In this document: one piece after another, positions 1-7,122 of the stretch
Layout of the letters: each line of letters opens with the position of its first letter
How positions within the stretch are numbered: the stretch's first letter is position 1
Assembly: GCF_002211285.1 (NCBI RefSeq)
Contig: NZ_LOKX01000001.1
Span: forward strand, 372,001-436,000
DNA length: 64,000 bases
Direction of reading: 5' to 3'
Source: Rhizobium sp. R635
Lineage (GTDB): Bacteria > Pseudomonadota > Alphaproteobacteria > Rhizobiales > Rhizobiaceae
Made by a program: the position numbers and the translations under genes
Notes under the pieces: model-generated
Told to the model about the DNA's origin: nothing
What the model saw: the letters and a program-made list of their open reading frames with translations, nothing else
The model's database searches: none

Positions 1-2
1 AT

Positions 3-494
3 CCGGGCACGAGCAGCAGCGTCCTGTCTATCCTCGGCCGCGTCGGCTTTGATCCGCATCGCCTGGAGCTGGAGATCACCGAGACCGCGGTGATGGGCTC
101 GGCTGACACCGCTCACCGCATCATCGCCGATCTGCGCGCCGCCGGCGTGCGCATCTCGCTTGATGATTTCGGAACCGGCCAGTCGAGCCTCGGGCGCCTG
201 CGTGACTTCATCTTCGACAAGATCAAGATCGATCGCGCCTTCGTCTCGCGTATCAATTCCGACCGTGCCTCCGAACACATCATCAAGGCGATCCTCGCCA
301 TGTGCGAGGGCCTGGAACTGGAAGTCGTGGCGGAAGGCATCGAGGATTATACAGAAGCGGTGAAATTGCGCACGCTCGGCTGTGGCATGGGCCAGGGCTA
401 TCACTTCGGCCGTCCGGCGGACGGTATCGCCACGCTGCGTTTCCTGCACGAAAACTATTACGACGCAACGCTCGCGGAGCGTGCCAGCGCATAA
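3..494 (+). CDS. EAL-domain cyclic-di-GMP phosphodiesterase, C-terminal part
   Basis: The reading frame is open from the window edge, so only the C-terminal 163 residues are visible. The ELEITET motif, then DDFGTGQSSLGRL, the KIDRAFV stretch and the EVVAEGIED motif are the signature of an EAL domain, which hydrolyses cyclic di-GMP to pGpG. The two acidic residues of DDFGTG and the glutamate of EGIE are present, so this part of the catalytic site looks intact. The protein ends soon after the EAL domain. Any sensor, PAS or GGDEF domain would lie upstream of the window, so the full architecture is unknown. Confidence 0.93.
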   Translation, partial: PGTSSSVLSILGRVGFDPHRLELEITETAVMGSADTAHRIIADLRAAGVRISLDDFGTGQSSLGRLRDFIFDKIKIDRAFVSRINSDRASEHIIKAILAMCEGLELEVVAEGIEDYTEAVKLRTLGCGMGQGYHFGRPADGIATLRFLHENYYDATLAERASA

Positions 495-518
495 GGCCGA
501 CTTTCACATAAATAAAAC

Positions 519-544
519 GATGGCGCCCCTAGGAGCGCCATCGT
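519..544 (-). terminator. Rho-independent terminator of the PRC-barrel gene
   Basis: A near-perfect hairpin with a 9-bp CGATGGCGC outer stem is followed on the minus strand by TTTTATTTATG. The T-rich side lies on the minus strand, so it fits the gene ending at 569 better than the EAL gene ending at 494, although it may block readthrough from both sides. Confidence 0.7.
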
Positions 545-568
545 CTACGCTATACTACCGTGCACGGG

Positions 569-1177
569 TTACTTCGGCGTGGTCGAGCCGGTCGCCGTGG
601 TGTCGGTGCCCGTCGCGGCCGGAGCCTTCTCAGCCGACTGCATTGCCAGCGTCTTGAACTCAGGTGCGGCCTTCAGCGATTCAGCCGTTTCATCGGTCGT
701 CAGCTTGACGCTGCCATCCTGGGTGTTCTGGGCGATGGTGATCTTGTCCATCGGGACGGCGACGTTCTTTTCGCCGATACCGAGGAAGCCGCCGACGCCG
801 ACGATCGCGGCAACGATGCCGCCGTCCTTCTTGAGGATCAGGTCGTTGACGCTGCCGATGCTTTCATTGTTGGCATTATAGACCGACTGGCCGATATAGG
901 TGTTGGCGCTGACCTGGTCGGGCGCCTGTTCGGTCAGATAAGCGGCCTGAGCGGTGTCGGCCGTCGGTGCCGGGGCCGGAGCCTGTGCGGCATCACCTGC
1001 GGGTTTCGTGACGTCAGGTGTCACCGGCGGTTTCGGTGCTGCCGGATCGGCGGGAGCTGCCTGCGTCGGAGCGGCAGGGTCTGCCGGCTGGGGGGCCGTC
1101 TGCGAGAATGCCGCCGGTGCGAAAGCCGTGGCAAACAATGCGCCAGCGGCAACGGTCGTCAGAAGTTTGCGTGTCAT
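569..1177 (-). CDS. Secreted PRC-barrel domain protein
   Basis: A 202-residue protein. The start at 1177 gives MTRKLLTTVAAGALFATAF followed by an AFSQ-type cleavage site, a clear Sec signal peptide; a longer in-frame start would put 21 residues before it. A proline/alanine-rich linker (about residues 30-80) leads to a PRC-barrel fold: IGQSVYNANNESIGSVNDLIL, then GGFLGIGEKNVAVP. PRC-barrel proteins of this kind are common in rhizobial periplasm or envelope and often belong to stress responses, but the ligand is unknown. It is monocistronic and has its own terminator. Confidence 0.85.
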   Translation of the reverse strand: MTRKLLTTVAAGALFATAFAPAAFSQTAPQPADPAAPTQAAPADPAAPKPPVTPDVTKPAGDAAQAPAPAPTADTAQAAYLTEQAPDQVSANTYIGQSVYNANNESIGSVNDLILKKDGGIVAAIVGVGGFLGIGEKNVAVPMDKITIAQNTQDGSVKLTTDETAESLKAAPEFKTLAMQSAEKAPAATGTDTTATGSTTPK

Positions 1178-1356
1178 TTCGAACCTACTTTCATTTCCCT
1201 GGAGCAGTTGGTGACGCGACAAAGCCTGTTTTTCAGGCATTCGTGCCGCGCCGGTTCGAAGAGGAAATGACTGGTGGGCCTATTGGTTCCGGCTGAAAAC
1301 ACGGAAAATTTCTCGATTTTCACGGAACATTTATCGAAGAGCCGGCCGTAAAATGC

Positions 1357-1383
1357 AAAAAGCGCTCCACTTGGGAGCGCTTT
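1357..1383 (-). terminator. Rho-independent terminator of the sugar acid operon
   Basis: A 10-bp perfect stem (AAAGCGCTCC/GGAGCGCTTT, loop of 5) is followed on the minus strand by TTGCATTTTA. It lies 23 bases beyond the stop codon of the SMP-30 gene, the last gene of the operon. Confidence 0.85.
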
Positions 1384-1405
1384 CATTGCCGAGGGCCATC
1401 GGTAT

Positions 1406-2293
1406 TCAGATCACGTATACGGGATCGAATATGCCCTTGACGTCGATGCCGAGCTCCAGCAGCGCGCCGGCGCTGGGCTGCGCCGAACGGGCATCCTCGT
1501 CGAGCCCTTCCCAGGCGGTCGTCACCGCCAGCCGGCCGGCATTGGCGCCGATGAAGGCAGGGCAGGAGGGCTGGACGGCGGGAACCTTATAGCGTGAGAT
1601 GCGCAGGCCGTCCGGATTGTACCGGTCGACGACGCCGGCGCCCCAGCGCGCATTCCAGATATAGCCGTCGGCATCGACTACCGAACCGTCGATACCGCCG
1701 GGCTCGTTCATGCTGTCGACGAGCACGATCGGCTCGCCGGCAGGCAGACCGGTCTGCGGATCGACCATGACGCGCATCAGCCGGTTGATGCGGGAATCCG
1801 TGTAGTAGCCGATCGTGCCGTCCGGGGAAAAGCAGATGGAATTCGGAATGCTGATGCCGTTGAAGATCTTCGTCACCTTGCCGCCGGCGACGTGATAGAT
1901 GGCGCCGGCCTGGTTTTCCGCCCGCTTGCTCATCGTGCCGATCCAGAGTGAGCCGGAGGGATGGGTGCGGCCGTCGTTCGAGCGGTTTTCCGGCCTGTCG
2001 TTTTCGAGCGCGGCATAGAAGGTGAGGTTGCCGCTGCCCACGTCGCGCACGAAAAGCCCCTCCTCGGTCGCGATCAGCTGCCGTCCGGCGTCGATGCGGG
2101 CCAGCACGCTTGCCATGACCGGCAGCGAATGGACCTTTTTGGCGCGTGTCGAAAGGTTGAGCTCGTGCAGTTCCTTGCCGAGGATGTTGAACCACCAGAC
2201 GGTATCGCTGTCCGGATCATAGGTCGGACCTTCGCCGAGAACGGAATTGGTGTTGCAAAGGGTCTTGCCCTCGAACTCGTAGATGTCGGTCAT
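1406..2293 (-). CDS. SMP-30/gluconolactonase-family lactonase
   Basis: A 295-residue six-bladed beta-propeller of the SMP-30/gluconolactonase/LRE family, which opens sugar lactones to aldonic acids using a bound divalent metal. Family signatures include LGEGPTYD (metal-binding Glu near the N-terminus), HPSGSLWIGTM, IPNSICFSPDG and GGIDGSVVDADGYIWNARW. The start at 2293 (MTDIYEFEGK) leaves 4 bases after the aldolase stop; a start 60 bases upstream would lie inside the aldolase gene. As the last gene of the SDR-kinase-aldolase operon its substrate is probably galactono- or a related lactone. The substrate is inferred from context only. Confidence 0.9.
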   Translation of the reverse strand: MTDIYEFEGKTLCNTNSVLGEGPTYDPDSDTVWWFNILGKELHELNLSTRAKKVHSLPVMASVLARIDAGRQLIATEEGLFVRDVGSGNLTFYAALENDRPENRSNDGRTHPSGSLWIGTMSKRAENQAGAIYHVAGGKVTKIFNGISIPNSICFSPDGTIGYYTDSRINRLMRVMVDPQTGLPAGEPIVLVDSMNEPGGIDGSVVDADGYIWNARWGAGVVDRYNPDGLRISRYKVPAVQPSCPAFIGANAGRLAVTTAWEGLDEDARSAQPSAGALLELGIDVKGIFDPVYVI

Positions 2294-2297
2294 ACGT

Positions 2298-2930
2298 TCA
2301 CGCTCCCATGGCTGCATCATAGGCGTAAATGGTCGCCTTGGCGCGCTCGGCAACCTCTGCCGCGGTCATTCCCGGTTTGTAGATGCTGGTGCCGAGGCCG
2401 AAGGCGAAGATGCCGGCTTTGGTGTAATCGGCGAAATTCTTGTCCGATACGCCGCCGACGGCGGCGATCGTGAGCTCCGGCGGCAGGATCGCCCGGATCG
2501 CGGTGATGCCGGAGGGACCGAGCACGCTGGCGGGAAAGAATTTGAGGCCGGTGGCGCCGGCACGCGCTGCAGCCAGCGCTTCGGTCGGCGTAAAGACGCC
2601 AGGCATCGTCACCATGCGGTATTCACGCGCCCGGATGATCACCTCGGGCTCGACATTCGGTGTGACGAGCAGCTTGCCGCCGGCCGCATCGAGGCTGTCG
2701 ACCGCTTCGACGGTCAGCACCGTGCCGGCGCCGATCAGCACCTCGGCCGGCGCCATTTTCGCGGCGATCTCGATGGATTTGAACGGCTCCGGCGAATTGA
2801 GCGGGATCTCGATCGCCGTCAGGCCGTTTTCGATCAGGGCGCCGACGACGCTTTCGGTCTCGTCGGGCCTGATGCCGCGAAGGATGGCGATCAGCGGGCG
2901 CTTCATCTCGGGGAAGGGGATGCGGTTCAT
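2298..2930 (-). CDS. dgoA: 2-dehydro-3-deoxy-6-phosphogalactonate aldolase
   Basis: A 210-residue class I KDPG/KDPGal aldolase that splits 2-keto-3-deoxy-6-phosphogalactonate into pyruvate and glyceraldehyde 3-phosphate. LIAILRGIRPDE near the N-terminus, ALIENGLTAIEIPLNSP, IGAGTVLT, and the Schiff-base lysine region TGLKFFPASVLGP are typical of the family. The IEIPLNSPEP wording and the dgoK gene upstream favour the galactonate (DgoA) branch over KDPG aldolase (Eda). The start at 2930 lies 13 bases after the kinase stop. Confidence 0.92.
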   Translation of the reverse strand: MNRIPFPEMKRPLIAILRGIRPDETESVVGALIENGLTAIEIPLNSPEPFKSIEIAAKMAPAEVLIGAGTVLTVEAVDSLDAAGGKLLVTPNVEPEVIIRAREYRMVTMPGVFTPTEALAAARAGATGLKFFPASVLGPSGITAIRAILPPELTIAAVGGVSDKNFADYTKAGIFAFGLGTSIYKPGMTAAEVAERAKATIYAYDAAMGA

Positions 2931-2943
2931 CGTGTCGGCTTTC

Positions 2944-3861
2944 TCAATTCGGCCAGATGGCTTCGGCGGCAGCCGAAAGCCCGCGGCGCACGGCGGCGTC
3001 CGCATCGATGGCGGTGAAGTCAAGGGAGAGAGTTCTGAAGGCTTGCTCGTAGAGCGCCTGCAGCCGCCCGGAGGCGACGAGGGTAATGCCGGTGCCGTTT
3101 GCCGCATCCTGCAGCGCACCGGCGATTTCGAGGCCGATCAGCGTGCCGGAAAGCCGGGCTTGGGCGGCAGCAGCGGAGATCCCGTGCAGGAGCTGGCCGG
3201 AGCGAGCGGTAAAAAGCAGATTGGAGGCAAGTGCGGGATGCGCGAAGGCCGCCGATACGGCCGCCTCGAAGGCAGCCGCATCCGTCGGCTGTTCCTCGGC
3301 GCCAGCAACGGCATGCGACAGGATCGTGTGTTTGCTGACCACGTCGAAAAGCTCGCCGGTCATGAAGGTCGAAAAGCCGGTGACCTTGCCGTCCGCGACA
3401 TGCACCCATTTCGAATGCGTGCCCGGCATGCAGACCGCCTGGGCCCCGGAGCTCGCGCGGCCGAGTGCGCCGAGAAGCTGCGTTTCCTCGCCGCGCATGA
3501 CGTCGGGTCTTGCCGCGTCGCGCTGGGCAAGGCCCGGCAGGATACGGATGTCACGGCTTTCCCCAGGCGCGGAAACCGCCCCGGTCAGGATCGAGGCGAG
3601 GGGCGCCGGCACGTCGATATAGCCGGCTTCGACCCACCCCTGTCTTGCGCCGGCCATGCCGCAGACGATCACCGGCAGGTTTTCCGGCGCTTCGATGGCG
3701 GCAAGATGGGCTGACAGCACTTGGGAAAAGCCGGTCTTTGCCGCGCTCGTCATGCCTTCGCCGCTGCGGCGTTCGGCCAGGATGCTGCCGTCCTTGCCGA
3801 TCAGCCAGAGCCGGAAGCTGCTGGTGCCCCAGTCCACCGCGACATAAGCGGGATTTGCCAT
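2944..3861 (-). CDS. dgoK: 2-dehydro-3-deoxygalactonokinase
   Basis: A 305-residue sugar acid kinase that phosphorylates 2-keto-3-deoxygalactonate with ATP. The N-terminal VAVDWGTSSFRLWL is the phosphate-1 nucleotide motif of the family, followed by VICGMAGARQGW, LPGLAQRDAARPDVMRGEE and PGTHSKWVHV. Length and motif order match DgoK. Its ATG overlaps the TAA of the preceding SDR gene by one base (TAATG), suggesting coupled translation. Confidence 0.93.
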   Translation of the reverse strand: MANPAYVAVDWGTSSFRLWLIGKDGSILAERRSGEGMTSAAKTGFSQVLSAHLAAIEAPENLPVIVCGMAGARQGWVEAGYIDVPAPLASILTGAVSAPGESRDIRILPGLAQRDAARPDVMRGEETQLLGALGRASSGAQAVCMPGTHSKWVHVADGKVTGFSTFMTGELFDVVSKHTILSHAVAGAEEQPTDAAAFEAAVSAAFAHPALASNLLFTARSGQLLHGISAAAAQARLSGTLIGLEIAGALQDAANGTGITLVASGRLQALYEQAFRTLSLDFTAIDADAAVRRGLSAAAEAIWPN

Positions 3862-4622
3862 TACAGAATGCCTCCATCGACGATCAGGGACTGGGCGGTC
3901 ATCGCAGCCGCGCAGTCGGATGCAAGAAACAGGCAGGGCCCGACGATCGCCTCGGGCTTGAGCGCTTTTTTCAGGCATTGCTGCTCCACCGAGCGCGCAA
4001 TGCTCTCCTCGGTCAGCCAGAGCTGCATCTGCCGTTCGGTGACGACCATGCCGGGCAGGATGCAGTTGACCCGGATATTTTCCGGCCCGAGCCTGCCCGC
4101 CATGCTCTTCGTCAGCCCGACGACCGCCGCCTTCGCCGCCGCATAGGAGGGAAAACCGCCCATGTTCAGCTTGAAGGCGATCGACGACATATTGACGATC
4201 GCGCCGCCGCCGGCGGCTCGCATCGACGGCGCCACCGCCTGCGAGGTGAAGAACACATGGCGCAGGTTGACTGCCTGGTTGTTGTCCCAATAGGCCTCGG
4301 TCACCTCGTCGAATTCGTGGCGGTCGTCCCAGGCGGCATTGTTGACGAGTACCCGGATCGGCCCGGAAGCGGCAACGACGCTATCGACCGTGCGCCGGAT
4401 CGCCTCGATATCGCGCAGGTCGGCATGATAGAAGGTAACGGGATGGGCCGTTTCGCGCGACAGCTTTTCGGCAAGCCTGCTGCCGGCGGCCTCTGCGATA
4501 TCGATGAAGGAGACCTTGGCGCCCTGCCGTGCGAAACCTTCGACGATCGCAGCGCCGATGCCCGATCCGCCGCCGGTCACGAGCACGGCTCGGTCTTTGA
4601 ACTCGGGAAACTGTGCTGGCAT
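3861..4622 (-). CDS. SDR-family sugar dehydrogenase (probable galactose 1-dehydrogenase type)
   Basis: A classical short-chain dehydrogenase of about 253 residues: the TGGGSGIG dinucleotide loop, the NNAA motif, the catalytic Ser in NMSS, and YAAAK as the YxxxK motif. It ends in the usual short GG-x-L tail. Context (lactonase, 2-keto-3-deoxygalactonate kinase, aldolase) suggests oxidation of an aldose to its lactone, as galactose dehydrogenase does, but SDR specificity cannot be read from sequence. The start is uncertain: Met at 4622 has a weak GGGA at 6 bases and a GGGAGG at 14, Met at 4634 has GGGAGG too close, and Met at 4658 has no ribosome site and lies in the operator. Confidence 0.85.
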   Translation of the reverse strand: MPAQFPEFKDRAVLVTGGGSGIGAAIVEGFARQGAKVSFIDIAEAAGSRLAEKLSRETAHPVTFYHADLRDIEAIRRTVDSVVAASGPIRVLVNNAAWDDRHEFDEVTEAYWDNNQAVNLRHVFFTSQAVAPSMRAAGGGAIVNMSSIAFKLNMGGFPSYAAAKAAVVGLTKSMAGRLGPENIRVNCILPGMVVTERQMQLWLTEESIARSVEQQCLKKALKPEAIVGPCLFLASDCAAAMTAQSLIVDGGIL

Positions 4623-4651
4623 GTGCGGTCCCATTTCCTCCCGATATTTTT

Positions 4652-4668
4652 GTTCCATTATTTGGAAC
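4652..4668. promoter_or_regulatory. Inverted-repeat operator, probable IclR-type binding site
   Basis: A perfect 6-5-6 palindrome, GTTCCA-TTATT-TGGAAC, sits between the divergent operon and the iclR-type gene. It falls just downstream of the predicted -10 box of the operon promoter, where a bound repressor would block elongation. A degenerate half site (ATGGAATT) occurs about 15 bases further on. Binding by the adjacent regulator is inferred from position. Confidence 0.6.
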
Positions 4669-4686
4669 TTAATTTGACTATATGGA

Positions 4687-4716
4687 ATTATCGAATTAGG
4701 CTGCCCTGTCTGTCAA
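4687..4716 (-). promoter_or_regulatory. Sigma-70-type promoter of the sugar acid operon
   Basis: Read on the minus strand there is a perfect TTGACA (4711-4716) and, 18 bases on, GATAAT (4687-4692), one base from consensus. The predicted transcription start is near 4680, just before the palindromic operator. Confidence 0.55.
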
Positions 4717-4730
4717 GGGCGGAAGAGATG

Positions 4731-5528
4731 ATGAATTCAAACGGCGATGGTATCACGCAGGCACGCGAAACCGGCACGCTCGGCAAACTGATGGTTCTGC
4801 TCGATCTCGTGACCCATGCCGATGCGCCGCTGCGTTTCACCGATATCCTGTCGCTGGCCGGCCAGCCGCGCGGCACGCTGCATCGCCAGTTGAGCCATCT
4901 TGTGGAGGAGGGGCTGCTCGAACTCGACGGCGACGGTCGTTACTCCCCCGGCCTGCGCCTGCTCGATTTTGCGGCGCGCAGCTGGGCGCGCAACGAATTC
5001 CGGCTGATTGCCGAACCGCACCTTGCCGCTCTGCAGCAGGCGACCGGAGAGACGGTGCATCTCGGTGTCCTCAGGGGATCGTCGATCATCTATCTCGACA
5101 AGGTGGAAGGCCGCCAGTCGGTGCGCATGTACTCGCAGATCGGCAATGCCTCCCCCTGTTACTGCACCGGCGTCGGCAAGGCCGCGCTTTCCTTGCTTGC
5201 GCCCGAAAGTCTGAGAGGCCTTGTCGCCGGCTTGAGCTTCACCAGGTTCACGGCCTCGACGCATGTTTCGGCTGAAACGCTGCTAGCCGAAATCCGCGAG
5301 ATTGCCGATCGGGGCTATGCCTTCGACTGCGAGGAACATGAGGCCGGTATCCGCTGCGTTGCCGCGCCTGTCTGGTCCGAGGACCGGACTTTTATCGGCG
5401 GAATATCGATTACCGGCCCGGCCTATCGACTGTCGATGGAACTTTTGCGCGAATGGGCCGTTCCAGTTCAGCTGGCGGCTGAGAGGATCATGGAGGGCAT
5501 GCGTATCCGCCTCGGTCCACGCCGCTGA
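4731..5528 (+). CDS. IclR-family transcriptional regulator
   Basis: A 265-residue regulator. An N-terminal winged helix-turn-helix (about residues 15-75, with FTDILSLAGQPRGTLHRQLSHLVEEGLLE) is followed by an IclR effector domain with VHLGVLRGSSIIYLDKVEG, CTGVGKAAL and a C-terminal GGISITGPAYRL. IclR proteins bind small organic acids. Divergent placement over a shared palindrome indicates control of the dgo-type operon, probably as a repressor released by a pathway acid. Two consecutive ATG codons (4728, 4731) follow GGAAGAG; the second gives better spacing. Confidence 0.93.
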   Translation: MNSNGDGITQARETGTLGKLMVLLDLVTHADAPLRFTDILSLAGQPRGTLHRQLSHLVEEGLLELDGDGRYSPGLRLLDFAARSWARNEFRLIAEPHLAALQQATGETVHLGVLRGSSIIYLDKVEGRQSVRMYSQIGNASPCYCTGVGKAALSLLAPESLRGLVAGLSFTRFTASTHVSAETLLAEIREIADRGYAFDCEEHEAGIRCVAAPVWSEDRTFIGGISITGPAYRLSMELLREWAVPVQLAAERIMEGMRIRLGPRR

Positions 5529-5789
5529 CGGAACAAACGACATTTGCCTCTTTGCTGGGACGCGATCGCAGAGCATGCTTATGATGAGCGCGATATTGAG
5601 ATTTGGCGGCGAATCACCACAACTGAAACCGTCCGCGAAATCTCAATCATTCACCGGCCGAACGCTTCACGCCGAGGCCCATTCCATTTGATCCAACCAG
5701 CGATCGTCATTGCCCGATGCATTGAACCGGCCGTGGGGCGGGTTTTGCAAGCGGTTTGCCGGTCGCTGCGACGAAGATGAAGAAATGTG

Positions 5790-6524
5790 ATGGCACCCTT
5801 GGCGCAAACATCCCCGGAAGAAGACGACTATGTCGAGGAAATAGCGGGTCTGAAGACCCAGTTCGATATTTTCCGCTTCATGAAACGCGTGACGGAAGAT
5901 TATCGCTGCCGTGCCTTCATGGTTCTCAATCTGCCGCCGATCACCTCCTTCGACCTGCAGGGCAGCACCGTCATCACCAGCTGGCCGGCCGAGCTTCTGG
6001 CGATTTACGACCAGGAGGCCTTGATGGTGAACAGCCCCGTTCTCAGGCGGCTCAGAACCTCCACGCGGCCTTTCCTTTATGACATGACGCGGCCGGACTG
6101 GTCGCGCGACGACGGCAAATCCGCCCTCGTCGCCGGGCTGTTCGAACGTTTCAAGATGATGCGCTGCGCCTATTTCCCGACGCATGAGCCGTCCGGTCTG
6201 CGCGGCGCCGTCTCCTTCGCCGGCGATCGCGAACCTTTCAGCCCGGCGGAAATGCGCGAACTTTGCTACATCGCCATCCATGTCTTCGACAGGCTCGCCG
6301 AGATCCGCAACCTCGACACGCGCATGACCGATACACTGACCGACCGCGAGATCGATTGCCTCAACTGGACGGCGGCCGGCAAGACTAGCGCCGAAATCGC
6401 TGAAATCCTCACGCTGTCCGAGCACACGGTCAATCACTACCTCAACCGCGCCACCAAGAAGCTCGATACGGTCAACCGCACCCAGGCGGTCGCCAAGGCG
6501 CTGCGGATCGGCCTGATCAAATAA
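5790..6524 (+). CDS. Orphan LuxR-family regulator with autoinducer-binding-like domain
   Basis: A 244-residue protein. Residues about 20-165 resemble the autoinducer-binding domain of LuxR/TraR proteins (SWPAELLAIYDQEAL is recognisable). The C-terminal LTDREIDCLNWTAAGKTSAE to LGLIK-like end is a LuxR helix-turn-helix. The position where quorum sensors carry Asp-Pro (DPV) reads NSPV here, so the acyl-homoserine lactone contact looks altered. No luxI-type synthase lies nearby. It could sense another ligand or act without one, as VisN/VisR-type rhizobial regulators may. The ATG at 5790 is preferred to the GTG three bases earlier. Confidence 0.85.
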   Translation: MAPLAQTSPEEDDYVEEIAGLKTQFDIFRFMKRVTEDYRCRAFMVLNLPPITSFDLQGSTVITSWPAELLAIYDQEALMVNSPVLRRLRTSTRPFLYDMTRPDWSRDDGKSALVAGLFERFKMMRCAYFPTHEPSGLRGAVSFAGDREPFSPAEMRELCYIAIHVFDRLAEIRNLDTRMTDTLTDREIDCLNWTAAGKTSAEIAEILTLSEHTVNHYLNRATKKLDTVNRTQAVAKALRIGLIK

Positions 6525-6890
6525 GGTGCAAAAAACAACGGTCCGCTGCGCCGGCCGCCCAGCGCATAGGCACGCTCCTCCCGAAAAGGGATGATCGCGA
6601 GCGTATTTGCGCTGTTTCTCCTGTTTTTTCATCTGGCACGCTTTCTGCATCTCTTCGGTCAGAGGTCCAGAGGGGACTTTGGTGACAGCGCCAGGAAATG
6701 GCGCGCCCGACACACCGCTGTCCGATGCCGATACCGCTTCTCTCCGGTTCTTCGGCGTCGGCAGCGGTTGTTGCGTTTTGGCACCGCCTTTTGCGCAGCT
6801 GTTCAGGTTTCCCGCTTCCTCCACCATTTTTTGCTGGCCTTTTTTCCAGCTTACTCTAGTTCGCCCGCATTGCGCCGGTTCCAGGGGAGG

Positions 6891-6940
6891 CCGTTGCGGC
6901 CATCAGGGCGAAAGCCCGGCGGACTTGATGGCCGCAACGG
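6891..6940 (+). ncRNA. Candidate structured RNA element (15-bp stem with GNRA-capped inner hairpin)
   Basis: CCGTTGCGGCCATCA (6891-6905) pairs without mismatch with TGATGGCCGCAACGG (6926-6940). Inside it sits a second hairpin, GGGC-GAAA-GCCC (6906-6917), followed by 8 unpaired bases. The GAAA loop is a GNRA tetraloop only on the plus strand, which suggests plus-strand transcription. No T-run follows directly, so it does not look like a simple terminator. I do not recognise the RNA family. Confidence 0.4.
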
Positions 6941-7051
6941 ATTCCGAATTTCTCTTCCCGCTTTGCACAAGCCCGTAGATCCATTCCCGCCCAATGATTT
7001 TGATTGGCGAAGACGTGCGCCTCCACTATCTCTACCGCATGATTTGAGGTG

Positions 7052-7095
7052 CTACGGCGTCGTTTGCGCGTCTTGAAAGACGCGACGCCCCGTAG
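7052..7095 (+). promoter_or_regulatory. Hairpin in the mrp leader
   Basis: GGCGTCG (7056-7062) and CGTCTT (7069-7074) pair with AAGACG-CGACGCC (7077-7089) around a 2-base loop, with a 6-base bulge and an outer CTAC/GTAG pair. The structure ends 28 bases before the mrp ATG and has no T-run after it. It could regulate or stabilise the mrp transcript. Confidence 0.45.
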
Positions 7096-7122
7096 TCTGA
7101 AAGAAGAAGCAGTGAGGGTGGA

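Larger units (their letters stand above)
6525..7122. other. 600-base non-coding stretch with strong inverted repeats
   Basis: No reading frame here has family signatures or a convincing start. The stretch holds three perfect or near-perfect hairpins: 6688-6704 (6-bp stem GCGCCA, loop GGAAA), 6891-6940 and 7052-7095, the last two described separately. Two T-runs (around 6820-6846) separate the first from the second. A small RNA gene, or a long structured leader for mrp, would fit. Confidence 0.5.

Noticed and set aside
3510..4730. Upstream extension of the IclR gene frame across dgoK and SDR genes
   Set aside because: Antisense to two supported genes; IclR similarity begins near 4731.
6891..6940. 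Rho-independent terminator
   Set aside because: The stem is strong but no T-run follows on either strand, and no gene ends close enough upstream on the plus strand.
6591..7076. Plus-strand frames in the region ahead of mrp
   Set aside because: They pass through strong hairpins, lack ribosome sites and family signatures; non-coding structure explains the region better.
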